Positions 14,840 through 26,777 of a stretch of DNA of 64,000 nt are shown here, piece by piece. Origin of the DNA: Streptomyces sp. WM6386. GTDB taxonomy: Bacteria > Actinomycetota > Actinomycetes > Streptomycetales > Streptomycetaceae. The stretch's first letter is position 1. Every line of letters begins with the position of its first letter. The notes beneath the pieces are model-generated. The model had not been told where the DNA came from. It ran no database searches and was given only the letters and a program-made list of their open reading frames with translations. The stretch lies in assembly GCF_000972385.1 (NCBI RefSeq), contig NZ_JXTE01000021.1, forward strand, positions 50,168-114,167, written 5' to 3'. The position numbers and the translations under genes were made by a program.

Positions 14840-17290
14840 TCACTCCGGGAGCCTTCGCTCGCTTCGTGACGGCAGCCGGTGGCGGTGGCCTCCGCTGAGG
14901 CGTGACGGGGGGACGGCCGGAGGTGGTGGTGGCTGCGTCTCGGCGAGGCCGTCGAGGAGGCGTTGGCGGATCGGGCGGAGGCGCGGCGCGCGGCGGTAGT
15001 TGAGGTGGCGTTCCAGTGGCCAGAAGACGGGTTGACCCTCGGTGCGTCCTGGTTCCGCCGTGGCGGGCTCGGTTGCCGGGTCCACCCCGTCCTTCCACTC
15101 GATGTCCTCGACTCCGCCGTTCTCCACCGCGTCCCCGACGACGGGTCCCGCCAGTACGTCGGTCGTGCGGTGGATGTTGATCCAGGCGTGCAGGGTCTCC
15201 AGGGCGTGGATCGAGTCGGCGGGCGCGTAGCCGGGGTAGTGGCGCCGGAACACCACACCGACCGGACTGCCCGTGGTCAGCAGGGCGATGCGCCGGCGCA
15301 GTTCGGGCCGTACCTGCCACAGGGCCGCCACGGCGATGACGGATCCCATGGAGTGCGCCTGGATCAGCAGGCGGCGGCGGTCGTTCTCGTCCAGCAGGTA
15401 CTCGATCCGGTGCACGAGTTCGGGGACGGTGCGCACCGCCCAGGCCGCCGGGGTGAACGGGTGCGCCGCACGCGGCCAGAACGCGCCGAACGCCCAGGCC
15501 AGCCCCGCGTTCCGGCGCATCTCCGGCCGCAGCACGATGGCTCGTACGGCGAACACGGCCACCGCGACGAGACCCACGAGGATGACGGCCCCGAGTGTCG
15601 TCAACTGCTGGAGTACGTCGACCATGACGTCCCGTACGCCCGCCAGCCAGGAACCGTCGCCGACCCAGTAAGCCCCGTACATGGCGCAGGTCAGGAGGAC
15701 GACCAGGACCGCGAGGGTGGCCAGGCCACGGTCGTACCAGACCAGGGCGCGGCCTCCGGCGTGCTCCGCGAACCGCAGCCTTCTCCACTGGCGTTGGTTG
15801 TCGAGGTGGTCGTCGCGGTCCGTGCCGGGTTCGGGGCCGGGGGGCGTGAGGTCGCGTCGCCAGGGGTGGCGCAGGGCCGTGCAGGCGGCGGCGATCGCGC
15901 CCACCGCCACGCCGATCAGCACGACCAGCGGGAAGGCCGCCGCGACCACCTGGACGGCCCGCGGGATGAGGGCCGCGTACGGGTCACCGTCGGGGGTGAG
16001 CCAGCCCTGGAGCCACAGGGAGAACGCGGCGGTGTACAGCCAGCCCACGAAGCAGGCCAGCACGCCCACCACGGGTCCCAGCAGCCCGTACAGGGTCGTC
16101 CTCGACGCCGAACCGGTCTCTGAGCGGACCATGGCGAGACAGGCGATGACCATGAGCGCGAGGCCGATGCCCTGGGCGATCACCACGTAGTTCGCCTCCG
16201 CGCCCATGCCGGGCAGCATCGTGGAGCGCGCGCGGGCGGCGTCCCAGTCCCGGGACGGAAGCGCGCAGCACAGCATGGCGGCGATCGTCACGAGTGAGCA
16301 GGCGCCGACAGCGGACTTCGCGTACCGCAGGGGCCATCGGAGCCTGCGCCGTGGACGGCCCATGGTTCCGTCGCGCTGGACGTAGGTGGCGCGGAAGTAC
16401 GGGCCGTCGATCACCACGAGGAGGGCCATCACCAAGGTCAGCACGAACAGGGTCAGGGCCAGGCCGGCGTCGCTCTCACGCAGGTCGTACTGGAGCGGCG
16501 GCACGATGAGCAGCATGGCCACCGTGAGTAGTCCCGCGCACAGGTGCCGTGTGGTGAGGCCCTTCGCCCGGGTGTTGTGCTCCCAGAAGCCGCGGACCTC
16601 CAGGGGCCGCCGGGTGCGGTGTCCGTTGCGCCGGTGCCGGTCCTCCTCCTCGGCCCGCTCGTAGTTCTCACGCGAAGCGGTCCTGAGCACCGGGCGGTAC
16701 TCACGTTTGGCGTCCCGGGCGCTGAACGCCATCAGGGTGCCGACGATCAGCGGCGCGAGGGACGCGAGGGCCAGGCCCGCCCCGGTGTCCGGCTTGCGGG
16801 CCGCGGTCACCGCGAAGTTGCCCGAGACGCACTCGGCGGTCTCGGCTCCGCACTGCCAGACGACCTGGTCCATGGCCGCCTGTCCGAAGACACCGACCAG
16901 CATCACCGTCAGGGAGAGTCCGAGCAGCCGCGCTCCGAAGCTGTACAGGGAGCCCTGCCATGAGCGCTCAGGTAAGCGTGGCTGCATCCACGTCACCAGG
17001 TTGATCACGAGAAACGGCAGGAGGAAGAGCCAGGCGGCCCGGCCGGCCCCGCCGATCAGCAGCCGGGGCCAGTCGTACACCTCCCGCAGAGTGCGCGGCC
17101 CGTCCGTGTCCTCCTCCGCGGGCCGGTACCAGCCCGCGCTGTCGTCCCCGCTCACCTGGCGTACACCGGGCGGCCGGAGAACCTCCTCGCGGTCCACGAC
17201 GCCGGTGCCGGGTATGACCAGTTCGACCAGTTCGATCGGCCCCGGCGGGGATGGTTCGCCGACGAGCGCGCCCGGTGTTCCGTTGTCCAT
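14840..17290 (-). CDS. Polytopic membrane protein with C-terminal alpha/beta-hydrolase domain
   Basis: An 816-residue protein. Roughly residues 1-80 are soluble. About ten hydrophobic segments follow up to residue 600 (for example WLFLLPFLVINLVTW, LAVLVVLLTCAMYGAYW). The last part carries a nucleophile elbow, AHSMGS, with Ser647, inside IEYLLDENDRRRLLIQ...VIAVAAL, which looks like a lipase/esterase hydrolase core. The C-terminus is proline- and arginine-rich. No named family is recognised. It may hydrolyse a lipid or ester at the membrane. It stands alone between the operon promoter and an EamA transporter. Confidence 0.7.
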   Translation of the reverse strand: MDNGTPGALVGEPSPPGPIELVELVIPGTGVVDREEVLRPPGVRQVSGDDSAGWYRPAEEDTDGPRTLREVYDWPRLLIGGAGRAAWLFLLPFLVINLVTWMQPRLPERSWQGSLYSFGARLLGLSLTVMLVGVFGQAAMDQVVWQCGAETAECVSGNFAVTAARKPDTGAGLALASLAPLIVGTLMAFSARDAKREYRPVLRTASRENYERAEEEDRHRRNGHRTRRPLEVRGFWEHNTRAKGLTTRHLCAGLLTVAMLLIVPPLQYDLRESDAGLALTLFVLTLVMALLVVIDGPYFRATYVQRDGTMGRPRRRLRWPLRYAKSAVGACSLVTIAAMLCCALPSRDWDAARARSTMLPGMGAEANYVVIAQGIGLALMVIACLAMVRSETGSASRTTLYGLLGPVVGVLACFVGWLYTAAFSLWLQGWLTPDGDPYAALIPRAVQVVAAAFPLVVLIGVAVGAIAAACTALRHPWRRDLTPPGPEPGTDRDDHLDNQRQWRRLRFAEHAGGRALVWYDRGLATLAVLVVLLTCAMYGAYWVGDGSWLAGVRDVMVDVLQQLTTLGAVILVGLVAVAVFAVRAIVLRPEMRRNAGLAWAFGAFWPRAAHPFTPAAWAVRTVPELVHRIEYLLDENDRRRLLIQAHSMGSVIAVAALWQVRPELRRRIALLTTGSPVGVVFRRHYPGYAPADSIHALETLHAWINIHRTTDVLAGPVVGDAVENGGVEDIEWKDGVDPATEPATAEPGRTEGQPVFWPLERHLNYRRAPRLRPIRQRLLDGLAETQPPPPPAVPPSRLSGGHRHRLPSRSERRLPE

Positions 17291-17385
17291 GAGAGCTCAG
17301 GGTGAGGCTGCCGACGGCTGCTGACAATGCGCAGAATGTACGAGAAGTCGACTGTCCGGGAGGCGGCCCGGGCTTCCCGCGACCC

Positions 17386-18357
17386 TCAGGAAGCGTCGTC
17401 CTGAACCTTGGCCTTCCCCCGCCCCACCTGAGTCCGCACCGCCCCCATGCTCGCCGCGATGACCAGGGCGATCGCGGCGGCCTCGGTCACGGAAAGGGCC
17501 TGGTTCAGGATGAGGAAGCCGGCGGTCGCGGCGATGGCCGGTTCCAGGCTCATCATGATCGCGAAGGTGGAGGCGGGGAGGCGGCGCAGGGCGACGAGTT
17601 CGAGGGTGTAGGGCAGGACCGAGGAGAGGACCGCCACGGCCGAGCCGAGGGCGATCGTCGTGGGGTCGAGGAGCTTCGAGCCGGATTCGGCGATGCCGAG
17701 CGGGAGGAACACCAGCGCCGCGACCACCATGGCGAGGGCGAGCCCGTCGGCCTGCGGGAAGCGGCGGCCCGTACGGGCGCTGAAGACGATGTACGCCGCC
17801 CACATGGCACCGGCGCCCAGGGCGAACAGGACGCCGACGGGGTCGAGGCCGCCGAAGCCACCGCCGCTGAGGAGGAAGACGCCTGCGAGGGCGAGAGCCG
17901 CCCAGACGAGGTTGACCGCCCGTCGGGAGGCGACGACGGAGAGCGCCAGGGGACCGAGCACCTCCAGGGCGACCGCCGGGCCCAGCGGGATGCGGTCGAT
18001 GGACTGGTAGAAGAGCCCGTTCATCCCGGCCATCGTGATGCCGAAGACGACGACCGTGCCCCAGTCCGCACGCGTGTACCCGCGCAGCCTCGGCCGGCAG
18101 ACCACGAGCAGGACCAGCGCGGCCGCCACCAGCCGCAGGGTCACCACACCGGACGCCCCGGCCCGCGGCATCAGGCTCGCCGCGAGGGCGCCGCCGAACT
18201 GCACCGAGATACCCGCGGACAGCACCAGCCCGATGGAACCGAGGGAACCCCAGCGGTGCGGGACTCCGGCCGGGGCGGCCTGGGTGACAGGGGTCTCGGA
18301 AACCGGGGTCGGCGTGGTCACGGGGCCTTCCAGAGGACTTGGAGCGAGTTCGTTCAT
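17386..18357 (-). CDS. EamA/DMT-family transporter (RhtA-like)
   Basis: A 323-residue membrane protein with about ten transmembrane helices in two EamA repeats. The first runs GLVLSAGISVQFGGALAASL through LEVLGPLALSVVASRRAVNL; the second through PYTLELVALRRLPASTFAIM and SLEPAIAATAGFLILNQALS. This is the pattern of drug/metabolite exporters of the RhtA threonine/homoserine group; the substrate is unknown. A soluble threonine/proline-rich N-terminus of about 35 residues precedes the first helix. It is probably monocistronic. Confidence 0.88.
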   Translation of the reverse strand: MNELAPSPLEGPVTTPTPVSETPVTQAAPAGVPHRWGSLGSIGLVLSAGISVQFGGALAASLMPRAGASGVVTLRLVAAALVLLVVCRPRLRGYTRADWGTVVVFGITMAGMNGLFYQSIDRIPLGPAVALEVLGPLALSVVASRRAVNLVWAALALAGVFLLSGGGFGGLDPVGVLFALGAGAMWAAYIVFSARTGRRFPQADGLALAMVVAALVFLPLGIAESGSKLLDPTTIALGSAVAVLSSVLPYTLELVALRRLPASTFAIMMSLEPAIAATAGFLILNQALSVTEAAAIALVIAASMGAVRTQVGRGKAKVQDDAS

Positions 18358-18362
18358 CTTGA

Positions 18363-18390
18363 TGGACTTACGAGTCCACAGTAATGGACT
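18363..18390. promoter_or_regulatory. TGGACT/AGTCCA symmetry upstream of the EamA gene
   Basis: TGGACT (18363-18368) and AGTCCA (18373-18378) form an inverted repeat with a 4-nt spacer, and a third TGGACT follows at 18385-18390. The cluster lies 6-33 bp upstream of the EamA start codon on the minus strand and may be an operator. Confidence 0.3.
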
Positions 18391-18432
18391 ACGTCAGGCA
18401 CGTGAACCCCTTTTGCCACTGTTCTGGATGAC

Positions 18433-21400
18433 TCAGCTCACGCCCCGGTCCAGCCCCTCCGCCAGCACCTCCGCCAGATGCCGCCCGCGCACCCCCGCCA
18501 GCTGCCCCAACTGCGTCCGGCAGGAGAAACCGTCCGCCAGGACCACCGTCCCGTCGGTCGCCCCCCGCACCGCCGGCAGGAGTTGCTCCTCGGCGCAGGC
18601 ACGCGACACCTCGAAGTGGCCCTTCTCGAAGCCGAAGTTGCCCGCGAGCCCGCAGCAGCCACCCGCCAGATCACCGGTCAGGCCCGCGGCTTCCCGCAGC
18701 CGCCGCTCGGCCGCGTCGCCGAGGACCGCGTGCTGGTGGCAGTGGGTCTGGCCGACCGCCGGACGGTCCACGCGAGGCGGCCGCCAATCCGGCGCCAGGC
18801 GCTCCAGCGCCTCCGCGAAGGTCACCACCCGCGAGGCGAGACGCGCGGCCCGCTCGTCGTCGTGAAGCAGTTCCGGCAGGTCCGTGCGGAGCGCCGCCGC
18901 GCAGCTCGGTTCCAGGACCACCACCAGGAGGTCCGTCTCCAGTACCGGTGCCATCAGGTCGAGGGTGCGGCGCAGGACCGTACGGGCCCGGTCGAGCTGG
19001 CCCGTGGAGACGTACGTCAGACCGCAGCAGACCCGGCCGCGGCGCGCCGCGAGCGGATGGAAGCCCTCGGGCGCCGTGCGCAGGGTCGGCGGCAGCACGG
19101 TCCCGATCCCCGCCGCCTCCAGGACCCGTACCGCCGCCTGCCCGACCTCGGGCGACAGATGCTCGGTGAAGGTGTCCGGCCACAGCACGACCTTCCCGCG
19201 CGGCCCATCGCCGGCCGTCCAACCGGCCCCGCCGCGAACCCTCCCGCGCGCCCCGCCACCCGCCATCCCGCGCGATCCCTCGGAACCCGCCCCACGCAGC
19301 CCACCACCCGCCGCCCCGCGCGACCCTTTGCCGCCCGGCCCGCGCGACCCGCCGCCCACCGCCCCGTGCGCGCCCTCGACGCCCGCCGACCGCCGCCCCC
19401 ACCACCGGCTGAACGTCTCCACCGCCACCCGCGGGATCGCGCGCTCGGGAGCGACTCCCCCGAGCCTCTTCGCGACCGCCGCCAGCGGCCGCACCGCAGC
19501 GAGCGCGTTGACCATCCGCGCCGCGCGCGTACGGGCCACCGCCCGCAGCCACACCGGCAGCCACCCCATCGCGTAGTGCGCGGCCGGACGGCGCCGCCCC
19601 TCGTAGTGGTGGTGCAGGAACTCCGCCTTGTACGTGGCCATGTCGACCCCGACCGGGCAGTCGGACCGGCACCCCTTGCAGGACAGGCACAGATCCAGCG
19701 CGTCCCGCACCTCCTCCGAGCGCCACCCGTCGGTCACCAGTTCCCCGGCGAGCATCTCGTGCAGCAGCCGGGCCCGCCCGCGCGTGGAGTGCTCCTCCTC
19801 GCCGGTCGCGCGGAAGGACGGGCACATGACGGAGGACCAGGGCGCGGACGTCGTACGGCATTTCGCCACGCCCACGCACCTGCGTACCGCCGCCGAGAAG
19901 TCGCCGCCGTCGGCGGGGTAGCCGAAGGCCACGTCGACCGGCTCACGGGGCAGGACGGAGAAGCGGAGGTTCGAGTCCAGCGGCGCCGGGCGCACCAGCA
20001 TCCCGGGGTTCAGCAGGTCGTCCGGGTCCCAGACACCCTTCGCCCGCTCGAAGAGGCCCACCAGCTCCGCGCCGTACATCCGGGGCAGCAGCTCCGCCCG
20101 CGCCTGCCCGTCCCCGTGCTCGCCGGACAGCGAGCCGCCGTGCGCCGCGACCAGGTCGGCGAGCTCCTCCGAGAAGCGCCGGAAGCGGCCGACCCCCGCG
20201 TCCGTCAGCAGATCGAAGTCGATACGGACGTGGATGCAGCCGTCCCCGAAATGGCCGTACGGCGTCCCGCGCAGCCCGTGCTCGCCCAGCAGCCCCCTGA
20301 AGTCCCGCAGATACGCGCCCAGCCGGGCCGGCGGCACCGCGCAGTCCTCCCAGCCGGGCCAGGCCTCGGAGCCGTCCGGCATCCGGGTCGCCGTACCGCT
20401 GGCGTCCTCGCGGATGCGCCACAGGACGCGCTGACCGGCCGGGTCCGTCACGACCACCGCGTCCATGACATCGGCGGCCCGCACGATCGTCTCCGCACGC
20501 GCGCGTGCCTCGGCCGGTGTGTCGCCGCCCGTCTCCACGAACAGCCACGCCCCGCCACGGGGCAGCGCGACCGCCGCGGGCACCAGGTCGGCCGCCATGC
20601 CCTCCACCGTCAGCGGGCCGTACGGCAGCAGTCCGGCCGCGGCCTCGGCGGCCGCGCCTTCGTCCGGGTATCCCAGCACCGCGAGGGCACGCGCGCGTGG
20701 TGACTCGACGAGTCGTACGACGGCTTCGGTGAGGATCCCCAGAGTGCCCTCGCTCCCGCAGAAGGAACGGGCGACATCCGCACCCCGCTCCGGCAGCAGC
20801 GCGTCCAGCGCGTACCCGGAGATCCGGCGGGGCAGCTCCGGGAAACCGGTCCGCAGCCGCGCCAGGTCCCCCTCCACCAACGCCCGCAGTCCCTCGGGCG
20901 CCCCGGTCCACCCCTGCCCGAGCCGCGGCCGCTCCCCACGCGCGGTGACGACGTCCAGTTCGGCCACGCTGTCCGCGGTCGTCCCCCACGCCACCGAGTG
21001 CGACCCGCACGAGTTGTTGCCGATCATCCCGCCGAGCGTGCAGCGGCTGTGGGTGGAGGGGTCGGGCCCGAAGCGGAGCCCGTGCGGGGCGGCGGCGTCC
21101 TGGAGGCGGTCGAGGACGAGCCCGGGCTGGACCACGGCGGTGCGCGACGAAGGGTCGAGGGAGAGCAGCCGGTTCATGTGCCGGGTGAAGTCCAGCACCA
21201 CTCCGGCGCCGGTCGCCTGCCCGGCGATGGAGGTACCGCCGCCCCGCGCGACGACCGGTACCGAGTGTTCCCGGCACACGGCGAGGACGGCGGCGACGTC
21301 ATCGGCGTCGCGTGGGGCCACGACACCGAGCGGGACCCGCCGGTAGTTGGACGCGTCCATGGTGGTCAGCGCGCGGGAGGTGACGTCGAAGCGGACGTCA

Positions 21401-21441
21401 CCTCGCACGCCCCTGCGCAGATCGGCCTCTAGATCCGTCAT
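18433..21441 (-). CDS. FAD-linked oxidase fused to Fe-S subunit (D-2-hydroxyglutarate dehydrogenase-like, YdiJ architecture)
   Basis: A 1002-residue fusion. The N-terminal PCMH-type FAD domain has VVARGGGTSIAGQATG and FGPDPSTHSRCTLGGMIGNN; the FAD-oxidase C-domain has GHFGDGCIHVRIDFD and SGEHGDGQAR. Then come a ferredoxin-like motif, CLSCKGCRSDCPVG, and CCG-type cysteine domains (GRVCCGLTY, GGCCGLAGNFGF). This matches YdiJ/GlcDF-type respiratory 2-hydroxyacid dehydrogenases. Residues about 685-748 form a Gly/Arg/Ser-rich low-complexity insert. The ATG at 21441 has GGAGG only one base upstream, so start use is uncertain. It is divergent from serC. Confidence 0.85.
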   Translation of the reverse strand: MTDLEADLRRGVRGDVRFDVTSRALTTMDASNYRRVPLGVVAPRDADDVAAVLAVCREHSVPVVARGGGTSIAGQATGAGVVLDFTRHMNRLLSLDPSSRTAVVQPGLVLDRLQDAAAPHGLRFGPDPSTHSRCTLGGMIGNNSCGSHSVAWGTTADSVAELDVVTARGERPRLGQGWTGAPEGLRALVEGDLARLRTGFPELPRRISGYALDALLPERGADVARSFCGSEGTLGILTEAVVRLVESPRARALAVLGYPDEGAAAEAAAGLLPYGPLTVEGMAADLVPAAVALPRGGAWLFVETGGDTPAEARARAETIVRAADVMDAVVVTDPAGQRVLWRIREDASGTATRMPDGSEAWPGWEDCAVPPARLGAYLRDFRGLLGEHGLRGTPYGHFGDGCIHVRIDFDLLTDAGVGRFRRFSEELADLVAAHGGSLSGEHGDGQARAELLPRMYGAELVGLFERAKGVWDPDDLLNPGMLVRPAPLDSNLRFSVLPREPVDVAFGYPADGGDFSAAVRRCVGVAKCRTTSAPWSSVMCPSFRATGEEEHSTRGRARLLHEMLAGELVTDGWRSEEVRDALDLCLSCKGCRSDCPVGVDMATYKAEFLHHHYEGRRRPAAHYAMGWLPVWLRAVARTRAARMVNALAAVRPLAAVAKRLGGVAPERAIPRVAVETFSRWWGRRSAGVEGAHGAVGGGSRGPGGKGSRGAAGGGLRGAGSEGSRGMAGGGARGRVRGGAGWTAGDGPRGKVVLWPDTFTEHLSPEVGQAAVRVLEAAGIGTVLPPTLRTAPEGFHPLAARRGRVCCGLTYVSTGQLDRARTVLRRTLDLMAPVLETDLLVVVLEPSCAAALRTDLPELLHDDERAARLASRVVTFAEALERLAPDWRPPRVDRPAVGQTHCHQHAVLGDAAERRLREAAGLTGDLAGGCCGLAGNFGFEKGHFEVSRACAEEQLLPAVRGATDGTVVLADGFSCRTQLGQLAGVRGRHLAEVLAEGLDRGVS

Positions 21442-21518
21442 GCCTCCAGAATGCACGCGCCCACTGACACTGAAGTGGCGGGCGGCATCCAGGGCCGCCG
21501 GCCGGAGCAAGTCTGGCC

Positions 21519-21595
21519 GATTGGCAGATCCGTCCCACCTCTGATCAGCAAAACCCCAGGTGCCCAACGCATCCAGTGGTACAGATCCGCCACTC
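21519..21595. repeat. Inverted-repeat-ended element, copy 2 (77 bp)
   Basis: It begins GATTGGCAGATCCGTCCCAC and ends GTACAGATCCGCCACTC, imperfectly inverted ends. The interior TCCCACCTC, AGCAAAACC and CAGGTG match the reverse complement of the element at 14661-14748. It lies between the FAD/Fe-S gene start and the serC promoter. Confidence 0.55.
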
Positions 21596-21646
21596 CCTCC
21601 CTGCCCCGACCCGAGACCCCGGCCCGTCTCAGCCGACGGACTGCGT

Positions 21647-22801
<1,155 letters not shown>

Positions 22802-22815
22802 TCGTACGGGATACG

Positions 22816-22858
22816 ACGACAAAGGGCGCCCGGCGAAGAGCCGGGCGCCCTTTGTCGT
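22816..22858. terminator. Bidirectional hairpin terminator after serC
   Basis: A 19-bp perfect stem (22816-22834 with 22840-22858) has a 5-nt loop, GAAGA. It is flanked by the serC stop and by the stop of the convergent oxidoreductase gene, and so probably serves both. Confidence 0.85.
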
Positions 22859-22866
22859 AGGAACGG

Positions 22867-23802
22867 TCACGGCACCAGCACGAGCTTTCCGGTCGTCCGC
22901 TTCTCCTCGATCGCCCGATGGGCCGCGGCAGCCTCGGCCAGCGGATAGGTCCGCTCGACGGCGACCCGCAGCCGCCCCGCCTCGATCCGCTCGGTGATCG
23001 CCGACATCAGCTCACCCGAGGGCTCGGCCGTCACCCACACATAGCGCAGCCCCCGCTCGGCGGCCTGCCGCTCGTCCACCCCCGGATCGATGGCCGCACC
23101 GACCAACAGCCCGCCCGGTCGCAGTACATCGAGGGACCGCGCTCCATAGGAGCCCCCGACCAGATCCAGCACCACGTCCACCGGTGCCACGGCGTCCCGG
23201 AAGTCCACGGCCGTGTAGTCGACCACCTCGTCGGCGCCCAGCCCCCGCAGCCACTCGTGCTTGGCCTCCCGCGCGGTGCCGATGACAAACGCGCCCAGCT
23301 CCTTTGCCAGCTGCACCGCGACATGCCCGACCCCGCCTGCCGCCGCGTGGATCAGCACCCGGTCGCCGGGCCGGACCCGGGCCGACACGGCCAGCGCCGT
23401 CCAGGCGGTGACCGCGACCAGCGGAACGGCGGCGGCATGCGGCAGGTCGAGGTTCTTGGGCTTCGGCGCCAGCACAGCGGCGGGTACGGCGGTGTACTCG
23501 GCGTACGCACCACGTCGGGACACCGGCAGCAGCCCGTACACCTCGTCCCCGGCCACGAACCCTGTCACCCCCGCCCCGACCCGCTCCACGACGCCGGCCA
23601 CGTCGTTGCCCGGCGTCCAGGGCAGCTCGACCAGCTCCGGCACCCGCCCGGCCCGCAACACCGTGTCCCCCGGATTCACCCCGGCCCCGCCGACCCGCAC
23701 CAGCACCTCCCCGGGGCCGGGCTCCGGCACGTCGGTCTCGACGTGGGCGAGTACCTCGGGACCACCGAACGCCGACTGGACAACGGCTCGCATACGACTC
23801 AT
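22867..23802 (-). CDS. NADP-dependent quinone oxidoreductase-like MDR protein
   Basis: A 311-residue medium-chain dehydrogenase/reductase of the zinc-free quinone reductase type: MRAVVQSAFGGPEVL, TPGNDVAGVVERVG, GDRVLIHAAAGGVGHVAVQ (nucleotide-binding loop) and KTTGKLVLVP-like end (RTTGKLVLVP). It probably reduces quinones or enones with NADPH. The ATG at 23802 is preceded by GGAGG at 9 nt. It is divergent from an HxlR regulator, a pairing common for aldehyde- or quinone-responsive reductases. Confidence 0.88.
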   Translation of the reverse strand: MSRMRAVVQSAFGGPEVLAHVETDVPEPGPGEVLVRVGGAGVNPGDTVLRAGRVPELVELPWTPGNDVAGVVERVGAGVTGFVAGDEVYGLLPVSRRGAYAEYTAVPAAVLAPKPKNLDLPHAAAVPLVAVTAWTALAVSARVRPGDRVLIHAAAGGVGHVAVQLAKELGAFVIGTAREAKHEWLRGLGADEVVDYTAVDFRDAVAPVDVVLDLVGGSYGARSLDVLRPGGLLVGAAIDPGVDERQAAERGLRYVWVTAEPSGELMSAITERIEAGRLRVAVERTYPLAEAAAAHRAIEEKRTTGKLVLVP

Positions 23803-23868
23803 GCGCTCCATCCTCCGGCCGCCGATACCCGGGCGGAAGAAGGCACTTATCTGATATCGAGGTTCCTC

Positions 23869-24285
23869 ATGGATACCGGCTTCGACCTCAGAGAACACGG
23901 CGGCGTGGATGTCTTCCTGCGCGACTGCCCCACCCGTGCCGTGCTGGAACTGATCGCGAGCAAGTGGACCATGCTGGTGCTGGTGGCGCTGGAGGACGGC
24001 CGCCCCATGCGCTTCGGCGAGCTCCGCCGCCGCCTCGACGGAGTCACCCAGAAGGTCCTGACCCAGACACTGCGCGCCCTGGAACGCGAGGGCCTGCTCA
24101 CCCGCAGCGTGTATCCGACGGTGCCACCGCGCGTGGAGTACCGACTGACCGCCCTCGGTCTGGAGTTGGGCGGCCTTCTGCAGACCATCACCGACTGGTC
24201 GCAGACGAACATCACGGCCATCCGGTCCGCCCGCCGGGACTTCGAGGACCGGGCCGCGAGCGAGAGCGATCCCGTACGACGATGA
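23869..24285 (+). CDS. HxlR-family transcriptional regulator
   Basis: A 138-residue winged-helix protein: LIASKWTMLVLVALEDG, MRFGELRRRLDGVTQKVLTQ, LEREGLLTRSVYPTVPPRVE, the usual HxlR core. The N-terminal Cys in RDCPTRAVLELI occupies the position used for redox or electrophile sensing in several HxlR/DUF24 proteins. GAGG lies 6 nt before the ATG. It probably controls the divergent oxidoreductase; the 66-bp gap contains the palindrome GATATC near 23853. Confidence 0.88.
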   Translation: MDTGFDLREHGGVDVFLRDCPTRAVLELIASKWTMLVLVALEDGRPMRFGELRRRLDGVTQKVLTQTLRALEREGLLTRSVYPTVPPRVEYRLTALGLELGGLLQTITDWSQTNITAIRSARRDFEDRAASESDPVRR

Positions 24286-24287
24286 GA

Positions 24288-24311
24288 GCGCCCGGCACGA
24301 GCACCGGGCGC
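24288..24311. terminator. Hairpin between hxlR-like gene and cellulase gene
   Basis: GCGCCCGG (24288-24295) pairs with CCGGGCGC (24304-24311) around an 8-nt loop. It lies between the HxlR stop and the end of the convergent cellulase frame. Confidence 0.6.
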
Positions 24312-24318
24312 CCCGCGC

Positions 24319-24434
24319 TCATGCCGCCGTACAGCTCACACTCGGCACACCTCCGCCCCCGGGCGCGCCCCCGAACCCGAGACTCGCCGAACCGCCCGCC
24401 GCGATCGAGCCGTTGTGCGCGGCGTTGGTCGCCG
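24319..24434 (-). pseudogene. Out-of-frame end of the cellulase CBM2 module
   Basis: The conserved end of a family 2 carbohydrate-binding module ([20 protein letters not shown] and a terminal PSVSCTAA) is encoded here, but in a different frame from the upstream cellulase gene. Insertion of one C between 24438 and 24439 (plus strand) would restore SGST-VTATN and fuse the two frames. It is either a sequencing indel or a real frameshift that removes the last third of the CBM. Confidence 0.75.
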
Positions 24435-25922
<1,488 letters not shown>

Positions 25923-25955
25923 TCAGGTCACATGAACACGTCAAGACACTGGACG

Positions 25956-26777
25956 CTACCGGCTCAGCTTCTGGAACCTGCGTACCGCGAGCGGCAGGAA
26001 GATCGCCGTCAGGATCAGGGGCCACACGTATGCCATGAGCAGGGCGTGTTCCTCGATCCAGGAGTCCCCGGCGCCGACCGGGGTGCCGAAGAGCTCGCGG
26101 GTGGCGGCGGAGGTGGAGGAGATCGGGTTCCAGGCGGCCACGGCGCCGAGCCAGTCGGGCATCAGCTGGGGTGCGACGAAGATGCTGGAGATCATCGTGA
26201 GGGGGAAGGCCACCGCGAACAGACCGCCCGCCGCCTCCGGGTTGGGCACGATCAGCCCCAGCCACACACCGATCCAGATCAGCGCGAACCGCAGCCACAG
26301 CAGCAGCCCGAACGCGGCGAGGAACCCCAGGCCCCCGTCCGGCCGCCAGCCCATGGTCATCGCGGTCAGCATCATGATGGCCAACTCGGCGCAGGCGACC
26401 AGCAGATCGGTGACCCCGCGCCCGGCCACGACCGCCGAGGACGCCATCGGCATCGAGCGGAACCGGTCGATCACGCCCTTCGTGGCGTCGTACACCACGA
26501 GCGTCGCGGTGTTGATGAACCCGAAGGCCATCGTCATCACGAACATCCCGGGCATCAGGAAGTCCTTGTAGTCCCCGCCGCCCGGCACCTGCATGGCGCT
26601 GCCGAAGACATAGCCGTAGAGCAGGACGGAGAGGATCGGGAAGCCCAACTGCCAGGCGATGTTGATGGGTTGGCGCTGGTAGTGGGTGAGGCCGCGGCGG
26701 ACGATGTTCCAGACGTCGGCGAGGATCCAGTACGTACGGCCGTGGGTGGCGGGGCCGGTCAGGTCTACGGCGCTCAT
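25956..26777 (-). CDS. ABC-2 type transporter permease (DrrB-like)
   Basis: A 273-residue membrane protein with six predicted helices and the ABC2 membrane pattern of daunorubicin-type exporters: [70 protein letters not shown]. It probably forms the membrane part of an exporter with the ATPase at 26774-27739, with which it shares an ATGA overlap. The substrate may be an antibiotic-like hydrophobic compound. Confidence 0.9.
   Translation of the reverse strand: MSAVDLTGPATHGRTYWILADVWNIVRRGLTHYQRQPINIAWQLGFPILSVLLYGYVFGSAMQVPGGGDYKDFLMPGMFVMTMAFGFINTATLVVYDATKGVIDRFRSMPMASSAVVAGRGVTDLLVACAELAIMMLTAMTMGWRPDGGLGFLAAFGLLLWLRFALIWIGVWLGLIVPNPEAAGGLFAVAFPLTMISSIFVAPQLMPDWLGAVAAWNPISSTSAATRELFGTPVGAGDSWIEEHALLMAYVWPLILTAIFLPLAVRRFQKLSR

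Noticed and set aside
14683..14898. Plus-strand 71-codon frame in the repeat region
   Set aside because: It runs through the inverted-repeat element and the antisense end of the membrane hydrolase, with no ribosome-binding site.
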